From positions 124,001-188,000 of the forward strand of contig CAZSSH010000004.1 of the NCBI GenBank assembly GCA_964609825.1: a stretch of 64,000 bases of DNA, given 5' to 3'. Under the pieces are notes generated by a model. That model was given only the letters and a program-made list of their open reading frames with translations. It ran no database searches and was not told the DNA's origin. Of the stretch, positions 35,401 through 44,302 are shown one piece after another. Within the stretch, counting starts at the first letter, position 1, and every line of letters starts with the position of its first letter. This DNA comes from CAZSSH01 sp964609825 (GTDB lineage: Bacteria; Verrucomicrobiota; Lentisphaeria; Victivallales; Victivallaceae). The position numbers and the translations under genes were made by a program.

Positions 35401-36793
35401 TGCTTATCTCCTTTAAGTTGCGGCAGGCAATGTCGCAAACTTTGGGGTTGGTGATCTTTTTGAGCTCTTCCTCGATCAAAATTTTGCCTTTTTCGCGCGT
35501 TTCAGGGGAGGCGTAATCCTCCAGATACTCCTGCAACGTCATCAAGGCATTGGGCAAACAGCAATTGGCGATCTGCCCGGCCTTGACAAGCTGCATAAAG
35601 CGGTCGCCGGTGCGCCCCTCACGGTAGCACGCGGTGCAAAAACTCGGGATATAGCCGAGGCCCAGGAGCCAGTTGACGATTTCGTCCAGCGTCCGGTTGT
35701 CGTTGACTTCAAACTGGGCGGAGTTTTCCTCCGGTGTTTCCTGTTTGACATAGCCGCCCACACTGGTCCGGGAGCCGCCGCTGATTTGCGACACGCCGAG
35801 CTCCAGCACCCGGCGGCGCGCCTGCTGCGACTCGCGGGTGGAGACGATGATCCCGGTATAAGGTACCGCGATGCGCAAGACGGCGACGATTTTTTCAAAC
35901 GTGCGGTCGTCGATGCTCTCGGTAAAAATTGACAAATCGACATCGTCGGCCGGGCGGATGCGCGGCACGCTGATGGTATGGGGGCCGACGCCTTTGGCCG
36001 CCTCAAGGTGTTCGGCATGCATCAAAAGTCCGATAAAGTCGTACAAATAATCCGAAAGGCCGAATAATACCCCCAAACCGACGTCATCGACGCCGCCATC
36101 CATCGCCCGGTCCATCGCCTCGGTGTGGTAGGCGTAGTCGCTCTTGGGGCCGGTGGGATGGAGTTTCTCGTAATTCTCTTTGTGATAAGTTTCCTGAAAC
36201 AAAATATAAGTGCCGATCCCGGCGTCGTGAAGTTTGCGGTAATTTTCCACCGTGGTGGCCGCAATGTTGACATTGACGCGGCGGATGGCACCGTTTTTGT
36301 GCTTGATCCGGTAAATAGTGTCGATGCTCTCAAGGACGTACTCAATCGGCGCATTGACGGGGTCTTCGCCGGTTTCCAGGGCAAGACGCTTGTGTCCCAT
36401 ATCCTGCAACGCGATGACCTCATTTTGGATGTCCTGTTGCGTGAGTTTTTTGCGGCAGATCGTTTGATTGTTGTGGTGATACGGGCAGTAAACACAGCCA
36501 TTGACGCAGTAATTGGACAAATACAACGGGGCAAACATGACGATGCGATTGCCATATAACTTTTGCTTGATTTCGCGGGCGAGATCAAAGATTTTGTGGT
36601 TGAGCACGGGGTCGTTGCACAATAAAAGCAAAGCGGCCTCGCGGTGGCTCAAGCCTTTGTGGTCGCGGGCGCGCTCAATCAGTGACTCGATCAAACTTGC
36701 GTTGTTGCAATGATCCTTGGCATATTGCATCGACTCAAGGATTTCATTGCGGTTGATGAATTCCTCGGCCTTGGCGGATTTGGGATCGTACAT
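35375..36793 (-). CDS. hydG: [FeFe]-hydrogenase H-cluster maturase HydG
   Basis: A 472-residue radical SAM enzyme that cleaves tyrosine to provide CO and cyanide for the H-cluster. The cluster motif CVNGCVYC is at about residue 85, in APLYLSNYCVNGCVYC. The C-terminal auxiliary-cluster region is seen in CTACYREGRTGD and ANCC near residue 390-415. Length equals the family norm. The start is ATG 36793, eight bases after GGAGA; an upstream frame extension would cover the predicted leader. Its client hydrogenase HydA is at 48258. HydE and HydF are not in the window. Confidence 0.93.
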   Translation of the reverse strand: MYDPKSAKAEEFINRNEILESMQYAKDHCNNASLIESLIERARDHKGLSHREAALLLLCNDPVLNHKIFDLAREIKQKLYGNRIVMFAPLYLSNYCVNGCVYCPYHHNNQTICRKKLTQQDIQNEVIALQDMGHKRLALETGEDPVNAPIEYVLESIDTIYRIKHKNGAIRRVNVNIAATTVENYRKLHDAGIGTYILFQETYHKENYEKLHPTGPKSDYAYHTEAMDRAMDGGVDDVGLGVLFGLSDYLYDFIGLLMHAEHLEAAKGVGPHTISVPRIRPADDVDLSIFTESIDDRTFEKIVAVLRIAVPYTGIIVSTRESQQARRRVLELGVSQISGGSRTSVGGYVKQETPEENSAQFEVNDNRTLDEIVNWLLGLGYIPSFCTACYREGRTGDRFMQLVKAGQIANCCLPNALMTLQEYLEDYASPETREKGKILIEEELKKITNPKVCDIACRNLKEISNGKRDFRF

Positions 36794-36892
36794 AATGGTT
36801 TCTCCGTTTCCATGATATCCAACTTCCGGTTCCGGGCAGTGAAAATTTTGGCTTAAAGAGGGATCGGGCCCCGGGTTTGGTCTCACATTATT

Positions 36893-36920
36893 AATATAGC
36901 ATCAAAATCGACTTTTTCAA
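36893..36920 (-). promoter_or_regulatory. Promoter of hydG
   Basis: Minus strand TTGAAA (36915-36920), 16-base spacer, TATATT (36893-36898); about 100-base leader before hydG. Confidence 0.7.
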
Positions 36921-36971
36921 AGAAATCGTAGATTTGTCCTAATAATATTATTTTTAGAAAAATATTAAGGG

Positions 36972-36999
36972 TTGAAAATCGTATTTTTGGAATTATGTT
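36972..36999 (+). promoter_or_regulatory. Promoter of the ThuA-Gfo/Idh unit
   Basis: TTGAAA (36972-36977), 16-base spacer, TATGTT (36994-36999). The preceding bases 36930-36970 are very AT-rich and contain the palindrome AATAATATTATT. Confidence 0.55.
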
Positions 37000-37044
37000 A
37001 AATCTTACAGGCATCTTGAAACACAAACGGTTAAGGAAACAATC

Positions 37045-37812
37045 ATGTCAAAAATCCGAGTTGTCATCTGGAATGAATTCCGTCACGAGAAAACCAACGC
37101 CGCCGTCAAAGCCATCTACCCCTTTGGGATGCATCAGGCGATCAAAGACGGCATCGCCGCCGAGGATTTGGACATCCGCCTCGCATCGCTCGACGAGCCC
37201 GAGCACGGCTTGACGCAGGAAGTTGTGGATTCGACCGACGTGTTGATTTGGTGGGGGCATTGCTCGCATCACGAGGTCGAGGATAAAATCGTCGATCGTG
37301 TCCAAAAGCGCGTTCTTGAGGGGATGGGTCTCATCGTTTTGCACTCAGGCCACTTCTCCAAAATTTTCCGCCGCATGCTCGGTACCAATTGCTCCCTCTT
37401 GTGGCGCGAAGTCGGCGAAAAAGAACGCTTGTGGAATATCGAGCCTTCGCATCCGATCACTCAGGGCATCGGCGACTATTTCGTATTGCCCCACGAGGAA
37501 ATGTACGGCGAGCGCTTTGACGTGCCGCAGGACGGCAAGACGATTTTTATCTCCTGGTTTGAGGGTGGTGAAGTATTCCGCTCCGGGCTCACCTATGAAC
37601 GCGGCCACGGCAAAATTTTCTACTTCCGCCCCGGCCACGAAACTTATCCCACATATTATGACAAAAATGTTTTGAAGGTGATCGGCAATGCCGTCCGCTG
37701 GGCGAAGCCGGTGATTCTGGCCAAGCATATTTGCCCCAAGTCGGAGCCGTTGGAAACCATTTACACCATCAACCCCGCCACCGGCAGCGCCGGGATCAAG
37801 CAGGAGGTCTGA
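37045..37812 (+). CDS. ThuA-like domain protein
   Basis: A 255-residue protein with the trehalose-utilisation ThuA / class I glutamine-amidotransferase-like fold. It has VVIWNEFRHE at the start, DVLIWWGHCSHHEV, GLIVLHSGHFS and the RPGHETYPTYYDKNVLKVIGNA ending typical of the family. ThuA proteins are linked to sugar oxidation with Gfo/Idh-type dehydrogenases, and here such a gene follows after one base. The biochemical reaction remains unclear. AAGGAAACAATC precedes the ATG. Confidence 0.83.
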   Translation: MSKIRVVIWNEFRHEKTNAAVKAIYPFGMHQAIKDGIAAEDLDIRLASLDEPEHGLTQEVVDSTDVLIWWGHCSHHEVEDKIVDRVQKRVLEGMGLIVLHSGHFSKIFRRMLGTNCSLLWREVGEKERLWNIEPSHPITQGIGDYFVLPHEEMYGERFDVPQDGKTIFISWFEGGEVFRSGLTYERGHGKIFYFRPGHETYPTYYDKNVLKVIGNAVRWAKPVILAKHICPKSEPLETIYTINPATGSAGIKQEV

Positions 37813-37813
37813 G

Positions 37814-38854
37814 ATGAAAAAACTGCGCATCGGCGTCATCGGTCTCGGGATGGGCAAAGCCCACATTAATGGCTACCGGCAGCATCCCTCGGCGGATGTC
37901 GTTGCTGTGGCTGATGCCAACCCCGAGCGGCTCGACGCAGCCAAAAAAGAGCTCAATATCCCCAATGTCTACACCGACGCTTTGGAGATGGTCGCCCAAG
38001 AGAAGCTCGACATCGTGAGCGTGGTCACGCCCAATAAATTTCACAAGGATCTCACCATCGCCGCTCTTAAGGCCGGTTGCCACGTTTTGTGCGAAAAACC
38101 GATGGCGATGAATGCCGCCGATGCCCAAAAAATGGCCGACGTCGCCGCCAAAACCGGCAAACGGCTCGGGATCAACTTTTCGTTCCGCTTCCGCCCGCAA
38201 TCCTTTGCCATGAAAAAACTGGCCGACTCCGGCTTTTTGGGCGAAATCTATTACGCCCGCAGCGTCTGGATGCGCCGCCGCGGCATGCCCGGTTTCGGCG
38301 GCTGGTTCGGCGACAAGGAGCTCTCCGGCGGCGGCCCGCTGATTGACCTTGGAGTCCACCGTCTCGATTTGGCGTTGTGGCTGATGGGCTACCCCGAGCC
38401 CGCGTGGATCATGGGGAGCACCTATGATCACATTGCCGCGCCGCTGGCCAAAAAAGAGAAAAAGAAATTCACGGTCGAGGACTTCGCCTGCGGTTTCATC
38501 AAATTTAAAAACGGCGCCACGCTGGAGCTTGATGCCTCCTGGGCGGGCAACATCAAAGAGCGCGAGCATATGACCACCCGGATTTTGGGGACCAAAGGCG
38601 GGCTCTATCAGTACAATCTCAATGAGGGCTATGACTTTAAGGTCGAGGCCTATCAGGAGCTGGACGGCTGCCAGTATGACATGGAGCTTCATCCGCCGGT
38701 GCCGGATTGTCATGATGCCTATTACACCTTTGTCGATGCCATCGTCAAAGACATCCCGTACGTGGTTTCGCCCAACGAAGGGGTCATTGTGATGAAAATT
38801 TTGGACAGCTTGTACGAGTCGGCGCGTACCGGTAAGCCGGTGGCGGTCAAGTAA
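37814..38854 (+). CDS. Gfo/Idh/MocA family NAD(P)-dependent oxidoreductase
   Basis: A 346-residue dehydrogenase. The N-terminal Rossmann domain has IGVIGLGMGKAH, and CEKPMAMNAADAQKM carries the conserved Glu-Lys-Pro. The C-terminal domain has GGPLIDLGVHRLDLALWLMG with the catalytic His/Asp pair. The family oxidises sugars or inositols. AGGAGG overlaps the end of the ThuA gene, and the pair should act on the same sugar. A terminator follows 16 bases after the stop. The substrate cannot be read from sequence. Confidence 0.9.
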   Translation: MKKLRIGVIGLGMGKAHINGYRQHPSADVVAVADANPERLDAAKKELNIPNVYTDALEMVAQEKLDIVSVVTPNKFHKDLTIAALKAGCHVLCEKPMAMNAADAQKMADVAAKTGKRLGINFSFRFRPQSFAMKKLADSGFLGEIYYARSVWMRRRGMPGFGGWFGDKELSGGGPLIDLGVHRLDLALWLMGYPEPAWIMGSTYDHIAAPLAKKEKKKFTVEDFACGFIKFKNGATLELDASWAGNIKEREHMTTRILGTKGGLYQYNLNEGYDFKVEAYQELDGCQYDMELHPPVPDCHDAYYTFVDAIVKDIPYVVSPNEGVIVMKILDSLYESARTGKPVAVK

Positions 38855-38870
38855 TCCGATTTCCTTTTAT

Positions 38871-38903
38871 GAACCGGGAGTTTTGCTTCCGGTTCTTTTT
38901 TTT
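38871..38903 (+). terminator. Rho-independent terminator after the ThuA-Gfo/Idh unit
   Basis: Ten-base stem GAACCGGGAG / CTTCCGGTTC with one G-U pair, loop TTTTG, then eight T. Confidence 0.9.
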
Positions 38904-38911
38904 GTCTTCGG

Positions 38912-39829
38912 TCAGCGGCTTTGGCGGCGGAAATCGCCCGGCGTCATTCCGGCGGTGTGCTTAAAGGTCCGCGAAAAATGGTAAATGTTGCCGAACCCCG
39001 CCGCCTCGGCAATTTCGCCGACGGAGAGCTCGGTAAACATCAAGAGCTCCTTGGCCCAGCGGCAGCGCCGTTCGCGCAAGTAGCCGGCGGGCGTGGTTGC
39101 ATGGCGGGCCTGAAAGAGTTTGCGCAAATGCGACGCGCTCACGTGGACTTTGTGCGCCAGCTTTTTGATGTCGAGCTCATGGTCGGTAAAATGTTTCTCC
39201 AGATAATTGACTGCCTCCTCCAGTCGCCGGTCGGGCAACGGGTTGCCGGCAGAGAGGATGCTTTGCGCGATTTCGTCCAAAAGGGACAGCATCAACCCTG
39301 ATATTTCCCACGGGTAACCGTTGGATCTTTGATGCAGCCGGCAGATGTGCCGCATGATTTCAACGATGACCCCGTAGCAGCTGCCGGTCGGCAGCAAGCC
39401 GCGCCACCCGGCCATAACCGGGTCGGGACAAGCGGGGTGCAGCAGCGTCCTGTACGGCGCCAAATCCAAGGTGCCGCCGGGGATCACCATATTCCAGTGG
39501 CTGCGTTTGGGATCATACACCAAATCAAAGTGAAGGTAAATGCAGTGCATCGTTTCGCTGTCGCCGGTCATCGAGTTGCGGACGCCGGGCGGAAACCAAA
39601 AGAGATCGCCCGCATTGACTTCAAATACTTCATCCTCGAGAGTAAACACGCCGTGCCCGGTGTGGACGGCGACCAACAGATAATCCAGCAATTTGCGCTC
39701 GCCCATGCTCCAGCGGGGGCGGATCGAGTCCCCCGACTGGCGGACAAAGGGGAGCAAGCTAGTCATTCGTTTGGCCGTCAGTTCATCCGGCAACTTGCAA
39801 ACCGTTGGTGCGATCAAATCATCCGGCAT
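38912..39829 (-). CDS. AraC family transcriptional regulator
   Basis: A 305-residue regulator. An N-terminal cupin-type sensing domain has LVAVHTGHGVFTLEDEVFEVNAGDLFWFPPG. A C-terminal pair of helix-turn-helix motifs (about 200-300) has LAHKVHVSASHLRKLFQ and SVGEIAEAAGFGNIYHFSRTFK. Such regulators sense sugars and control nearby catabolic genes. Likely targets are the divergent uroporphyrinogen-decarboxylase-like gene, whose -10 region carries a perfect dyad, or the convergent ThuA-Gfo/Idh unit. AAGGA precedes the ATG by six bases. Confidence 0.9.
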   Translation of the reverse strand: MPDDLIAPTVCKLPDELTAKRMTSLLPFVRQSGDSIRPRWSMGERKLLDYLLVAVHTGHGVFTLEDEVFEVNAGDLFWFPPGVRNSMTGDSETMHCIYLHFDLVYDPKRSHWNMVIPGGTLDLAPYRTLLHPACPDPVMAGWRGLLPTGSCYGVIVEIMRHICRLHQRSNGYPWEISGLMLSLLDEIAQSILSAGNPLPDRRLEEAVNYLEKHFTDHELDIKKLAHKVHVSASHLRKLFQARHATTPAGYLRERRCRWAKELLMFTELSVGEIAEAAGFGNIYHFSRTFKHTAGMTPGDFRRQSR

Positions 39830-39886
39830 TAAAAATCCTTTTTGTTAAAAAATAATCGCCATTGCCAAAGCAATTAAAATTGGTTT

Positions 39887-39905
39887 ATGATATAATATAT
39901 ATCAT
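39887..39905 (+). promoter_or_regulatory. Extended -10 promoter within a palindrome
   Basis: TGATATAAT (39888-39896) is a consensus extended -10, with no good -35. It sits in a perfect dyad ATGATATA (39887-39894) / TATATCAT (39898-39905), a plausible regulator site in front of the gene at 39947. Confidence 0.55.
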
Positions 39906-39946
39906 GCAAGAGCACAAATGCAAATCAAAAACAAAGGAAAATGGCC

Positions 39947-40951
39947 ATGGACAGAAAACCGGATTTTGACAACTTATTGCGCGTTTTAGATAAAAAAGTG
40001 CCGCGGCGGCCGACCTTGTTTGAGTTTTTCCGCAATTTGGAGCTTGACCGCAAACTGAGCGACCGCAAAGATCTCGCCGACCGCCTTTTGGGCATCCGGG
40101 CATTTTATATGGCCGGTTACGATTACGCCACGGTGATGCTGGGCGGGGAATTGTTTCCGCATAAACCGGTGGGCGTGGCGGGCCAGCGCGGTTACTCGCT
40201 CAACGAAAACACCGAAATTGCCGACCGGGCAAGCTTTGCCGCTTATCCGTGGCGCAGCGCCGATCAGGTCTTTGATTACGGCTACTATGAGGATGCCGTG
40301 CCGTTGTTGGAGCCGGGAATGAAATTGATCGCCCATGCTCCTTGCGGTATTTTGGAAAATATCATCCGGTTGACCGGTTATGACAATTTGTGCTTTATGA
40401 CCGTCGATGATCCCGATCTGGTGGCCGAGTTGGCCAAGGCGGTCGGCTCACGGCTGGTCAGATATTATGAAATCGCCGCCGCGCTGCCGGAGGTGGGGTG
40501 TTGCATCGTCAACGACGACTGGGGCTTTAACACCCAAACCATGCTCGCCCCGTCGGACATGCGTCAATACATCATCCCGTGGCACGTCAGGATGGTCGAG
40601 GCGATTCATCGCAACAACAAACCGGCCATATTGCACTCCTGCGGCAAACTTGACGACGTGTATGACGATATCATCAACGTTTGCAAATTTGACGGCAAGC
40701 ACTCCTATGAAGACAAAATCCAACCGGTCGAGGAAGCATACGAGATGCTGGTCGGCAAAATTGCCGTCCTGGGCGGAATTGATCTTGACTTTGTCTGCCG
40801 CCGCACCCCCGCGGAAATCCGCGAGCGGAGTCTCGCCATGCTCCAGCGCAGTGCGACGCGCGGCGGCTATGCGCTCGGCACCGGCAACAGTGTGCCGGAC
40901 TATGTCCCCGAGGCCAACTATCTGGCAATGATCGGGGCCGCCTTAAAGTAA
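39947..40951 (+). CDS. Uroporphyrinogen decarboxylase (URO-D)-fold protein, likely methyltransferase-type
   Basis: A 334-residue TIM-barrel protein of the URO-D superfamily, which includes corrinoid-dependent methyltransferases such as MtaA as well as HemE. Motifs seen are VMLGGELFPHKPVG, NDDWGFNTQTMLAP, HSCGKLDDVYDDI and GGIDLDFVCRRTPAEI. The HSCG-type Cys/His is typical of the zinc methyltransferase branch rather than HemE. No other haem gene is near. PVC bacteria often carry many such genes of unknown role beside sugar regulators. I set the start at ATG 39947, eight bases after GGA; ATG 39941 lies too close to it. Confidence 0.78.
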   Translation: MDRKPDFDNLLRVLDKKVPRRPTLFEFFRNLELDRKLSDRKDLADRLLGIRAFYMAGYDYATVMLGGELFPHKPVGVAGQRGYSLNENTEIADRASFAAYPWRSADQVFDYGYYEDAVPLLEPGMKLIAHAPCGILENIIRLTGYDNLCFMTVDDPDLVAELAKAVGSRLVRYYEIAAALPEVGCCIVNDDWGFNTQTMLAPSDMRQYIIPWHVRMVEAIHRNNKPAILHSCGKLDDVYDDIINVCKFDGKHSYEDKIQPVEEAYEMLVGKIAVLGGIDLDFVCRRTPAEIRERSLAMLQRSATRGGYALGTGNSVPDYVPEANYLAMIGAALK

Positions 40952-40958
40952 TCAACCG

Positions 40959-42368
40959 TCAGCGGTGGCTTTTTCGCAGTGAGGAGGAGGGTATATTCAT
41001 TCCCTCGCGGTACTTGGCAACCGTCCGCCGGGCGATCGAGAGTCCGGTTTTTTTGAGCTCCTGCGCGATGTCCTCGTCGGACAACGGCTTGGCGCTGTCC
41101 TCGTTGGCGATCATCTCTTTGATTTTTTCCATCACCGCGCGGTTGGACAACGCTTCGCCAGTTTGGGAGACGAAGCCGGCCGAGAAAAAGTAGCGGTACG
41201 GAAACACCCCCTGCGGCGTATCGACATATTTGCCCGACACCGCTTTGCTGACCGTGCTCTCGTGAAGCTCCAGCATTTCCCCCGCCTGTCTCATAGTCAG
41301 CGGGTGAAGCTTCTCCGGCCCTTCGCGTAAAAACTCGGGCTGAGTTTTGATAATCACCTCGGTCAGGCGGTAAATCGTATTTTCGCGCATGGCGAGCGAT
41401 TTTAATAACTCATTGGCCGAGTTGATCTTGTCTTTGAGATAATTTTTATCGTCGCGCGAAATTCCCGGCTCCTCGAGCATCTTGGTGTAGCGCTCCGAAA
41501 CGTAAATTTTAGGCAGATACTTTTCACGCTGCTCAATGATGAACTCATCTTTGCCGTTGAGTGCAATCGTGCACTCGGGGATGATGTACTCCGGATTCTT
41601 GCCCGAGTAGGCGCTCCCGGGGCAGGGGTTGAGCATTTTAATTTCATCAATGCTTTGGTTGATGGTTTCCAAGGGGAGATTGAATTTTTTGGCCAGCATG
41701 GGGGCACGGTTTTGGGCGATGTCGTCGAGATGGTAACGGATCAACTCGACCATGAGATCGGTGTCGTTGTCCTCGCGCTCCAATTGCAAAATCAGACACT
41801 CGGCCAAACTCCGCGCGCCGATGCCCGGGGGATCAAAGCTCTGGACGATTTTGAGCGCCTCCTCGGCCTCGGCGAGTTTGGCATTGTTGACCATTGCGAT
41901 GTCCTCTAAGGGCGAGTTGAGGTATCCCGCCTCGTCCAATGATCCAATAATATCTTTGGCGAGGGTTTCGACCCCGGCCGGCAATTGCTGCATTGAGAGC
42001 TCGGTCAGGAGCTCGTCCTGCAAGGTCTCCTCATTGTGCAATGAATTCATCACAAAATCGTTTTGCGTGTTGTCAAAACTGATGTCGCCGGGGTACTCCT
42101 GCCACTCGTCGGACTCAAAGTCGTTGTCCGAGCGGTCAAAGGTGGCTTCCTCGTCTTCTTGGACAAATTTCTGGTCGGGCTGCTGGGGTAGGATGTCTTC
42201 GCTCACCAGGTCGGCTTCGAGCACCGGATTGCTCTCCAGCTCCTGATTGATTTTCTCCTGCAAATCCATCAAGGGCAGGGTTAAAAGTTTGAGCGACTCG
42301 ATTTGGCGGAGAGAGAGCTGCTGCTCCTGCTCCATTTTTGTGGATAGCGTTTGGCCGTTTGATATCAT
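40959..42368 (-). CDS. rpoN: RNA polymerase sigma-54 factor RpoN
   Basis: A 469-residue sigma factor. Region I near the N-terminus reads SLRQIESLKLLTLPLMDLQEKI. An acidic region II (about 55-110) follows, then the core-binding domain and the helix-turn-helix RQAGEMLELHESTVSKAVSGK. The RpoN box ARRTVAKYREGMNIPSSS is at the C-terminus. It directs transcription from -24/-12 promoters with enhancer-binding ATPases, none of which is in the window. No ribosome-binding site is seen before ATG 42368; ATG 42335 would shorten the protein by 11 residues. It converges with the URO-D gene with seven bases between stops. Confidence 0.95.
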   Translation of the reverse strand: MISNGQTLSTKMEQEQQLSLRQIESLKLLTLPLMDLQEKINQELESNPVLEADLVSEDILPQQPDQKFVQEDEEATFDRSDNDFESDEWQEYPGDISFDNTQNDFVMNSLHNEETLQDELLTELSMQQLPAGVETLAKDIIGSLDEAGYLNSPLEDIAMVNNAKLAEAEEALKIVQSFDPPGIGARSLAECLILQLEREDNDTDLMVELIRYHLDDIAQNRAPMLAKKFNLPLETINQSIDEIKMLNPCPGSAYSGKNPEYIIPECTIALNGKDEFIIEQREKYLPKIYVSERYTKMLEEPGISRDDKNYLKDKINSANELLKSLAMRENTIYRLTEVIIKTQPEFLREGPEKLHPLTMRQAGEMLELHESTVSKAVSGKYVDTPQGVFPYRYFFSAGFVSQTGEALSNRAVMEKIKEMIANEDSAKPLSDEDIAQELKKTGLSIARRTVAKYREGMNIPSSSLRKSHR

Positions 42369-42474
42369 ATATTTTCTAAAATAATCGCAATATTTTTAAA
42401 TTGGTCCTTGAATATTTCCTCTTTACAATTTAAATTTAAAAGAGTGATTTTTCCAGTCAAAAAATCATTATTTT

Positions 42475-42483
42475 TGATATATT
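42475..42483 (+). promoter_or_regulatory. Extended -10 promoter before the metallohydrolase operon
   Basis: TGATATATT (42475-42483), an extended -10, in an AT-rich stretch; the -35 is weak. Transcription should start near 42490, 24 bases before ATG 42514. Confidence 0.5.
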
Positions 42484-42513
42484 TTAGATTTATGGAGTTT
42501 GACAAGGGTTTTT

Positions 42514-43311
42514 ATGATGGAATTGTGTGCGCTCGGCAGCGGCAGCAGGGGAAATGCCCTCATCGTTTCCTACCGTCACGAGGCGCTGTTAATTGATATC
42601 GGATTTTCGCGCAAAGAGGCGTTGGCGCGGTTGGAAAAGCTTAAATTCAACACTGCCAGACTCAAGGCGGCATTGTTGACTCACGAGCATGAAGACCATG
42701 TCAAAGGGTGCAAACTTTTTTGCAACAGTTTCAATATTCCGCTGTGCGCCAGCGCCGCCACGGCGCATGTGCTGCGGCAAAAGGATAAATTGCCGGATCA
42801 GGTTTATGAGTTTGAGGTCGGCAGCGATTTTGAAATCGCCGGGTTTACGGTGTCGCCGTTTGCGGTCGATCATGACGCCAAAGACCCGGTTGGTTTTGTC
42901 ATCCGGCGCGGGCCCTACAAGATCGGGATCGCCACCGACTTGGGCAATGTCAATGCCTTGACCCAGCGGCGGCTGAGTGATTGTGATGTTTTGGTGCTGG
43001 AGAGTAACTATGATCGCGAAATGCTGATGAATTCGGATCGGGATATGTTTTTAAAGCGGCGTATCATTGGCCGCTCCGGGCATTTGGATAATTTGGACGC
43101 ATTGGCGGCGCTGGATGTTTTGCTGACACCGCGCACCAAAATTTTATTGCTGGTGCACCTGAGCTCGGATTGCAATTGCGCCAACTTGGTGAGGAATATG
43201 TTTGAACAAAAATTGTCGATGATGAATCGGATCGATGTGGCACTTCATATCATCGGGCAGGACAGCCCGCTGGGCCCCTTATCGTTGGTCGACGGAGGCT
43301 TGGATGAGTAG
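42514..43311 (+). CDS. MBL-fold metallohydrolase, WalJ/YycJ-like
   Basis: A 265-residue metallo-beta-lactamase-fold protein. It has LCALGSGSRGNALIVSY at the start, the metal motif THEHEDHVKG, a middle IATDLGN and VHLSSDCNCANL near the end. This is the pattern of YycJ/WalJ exonuclease-like proteins, linked in Firmicutes to cell-wall and division control. I favour ATG 42514 (six bases after AAGG) over TTG 42499. It opens a five-gene run with overlapping or close junctions: kinase, histidine-kinase-like protein, PBP pedestal and SEDS polymerase. Confidence 0.85.
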   Translation: MMELCALGSGSRGNALIVSYRHEALLIDIGFSRKEALARLEKLKFNTARLKAALLTHEHEDHVKGCKLFCNSFNIPLCASAATAHVLRQKDKLPDQVYEFEVGSDFEIAGFTVSPFAVDHDAKDPVGFVIRRGPYKIGIATDLGNVNALTQRRLSDCDVLVLESNYDREMLMNSDRDMFLKRRIIGRSGHLDNLDALAALDVLLTPRTKILLLVHLSSDCNCANLVRNMFEQKLSMMNRIDVALHIIGQDSPLGPLSLVDGGLDE

Positions 43312-44263
43312 CGCCGCCGAGCCGTTAAAAGTTTTTTGCCGCCATTGTCATCAAAAGCTGGATGTAAGTTTGCTGCCGGCCTATTCCATGGTCCAGTGTC
43401 CGGTCTGCGGCACAATGCTGCGGATCCCCGAGCGGTTTGACCGTTATTTGCTGGAGAAAATTTGCGGCGTCGGCGGCATGTCCAATGTTTACCGGGCGAT
43501 TGAGCCGGCACTGATGCGCCGCGTGGCGGTCAAGATCCTTAAGGACGAGTTCATCGGCGATCAGGATTTCGGTCAGCGTTTTTTGGAGGAGAGCAAATTG
43601 GTGGCTCAGGTTAACCACCCGGGAGTGATTCCGATTTACAATTGCGGCGTGTTTGAGAAACGGCCGTTTTTGGTGATGCGCTATATGGAGAACGGGAGCT
43701 TGGAGCAGATGGTCAAGGACCGCAAGGTGCCCGAAATTGTTGAGGGGCTCACTTGGATTTTAAATATCACCAAGGGGCTCAATGAGGCGTTAAGGTACAA
43801 CATTGTCCATCATGACGTCAAGCCGGGCAATATCTTGTTGACATCCGACAACGAGGCCAAGCTGGGTGATTTTGATTTGGCGGACATCCGCGACGGCAGC
43901 GACCGTTACAAGCTCATTGTGGACAACTGGGGGAGCCCGGCCTACGTGAGTCCGGAGCGCTTGATGTATGGCTCGGAGGGGGTCTACGGCGATATTTTCA
44001 GTATGGGAGTGACGATTTATGAGCTCTTCAGCTCCCGGGTGCCTTTCGGCGTCAGCGGCGAAGCCGAGGTGCTGCTGGACCGTCGCAAGAGCGGCGAATA
44101 CATGCGCCTCGCGGAGCTGGCTCCGGCGGTGCCCGCCGCCGTATCGGCATTGGTGGACAAAATGCTTCTTTACGAGCCCGAGAGCCGCCCCTCGTATCCG
44201 GAGATCATCGCAGTGCTGGAAGAGTCGATTATGGAGCAAAGCCCTGACGGAGACAACAAATGA
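43304..44263 (+). CDS. Zinc-ribbon Hanks-type Ser/Thr protein kinase
   Basis: A 319-residue cytoplasmic kinase with no membrane segment. An N-terminal zinc ribbon (Cys12, Cys15, Cys32, Cys35) is followed by a kinase domain. The kinase has GVGGMSNVYRA (P-loop), VAVKILKDE (ATP Lys), VHHDVKPGNILL (catalytic loop), GDFDLA (metal-binding loop) and SPAYVSPE. The usual HRD is HHD and DFG is DFD. Both Asp are kept, so activity is plausible, but HHD suggests no need for activation-loop phosphorylation. The start ATG 43304 follows GGAGG and overlaps the metallohydrolase by eight bases. The layout resembles kinases that regulate peptidoglycan machinery, and a SEDS polymerase lies three genes on. Confidence 0.88.
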   Translation: MSSAAEPLKVFCRHCHQKLDVSLLPAYSMVQCPVCGTMLRIPERFDRYLLEKICGVGGMSNVYRAIEPALMRRVAVKILKDEFIGDQDFGQRFLEESKLVAQVNHPGVIPIYNCGVFEKRPFLVMRYMENGSLEQMVKDRKVPEIVEGLTWILNITKGLNEALRYNIVHHDVKPGNILLTSDNEAKLGDFDLADIRDGSDRYKLIVDNWGSPAYVSPERLMYGSEGVYGDIFSMGVTIYELFSSRVPFGVSGEAEVLLDRRKSGEYMRLAELAPAVPAAVSALVDKMLLYEPESRPSYPEIIAVLEESIMEQSPDGDNK

Positions 44264-44302
44264 GCCGGTTTGATGCTTTCAATTTGAGGAGCCGTGGTTG
44301 AT

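Noticed and set aside
37796..38713. Minus-strand 305-codon frame over the Gfo/Idh gene
   Set aside because: Shadow of a strongly supported dehydrogenase; no recognisable product.
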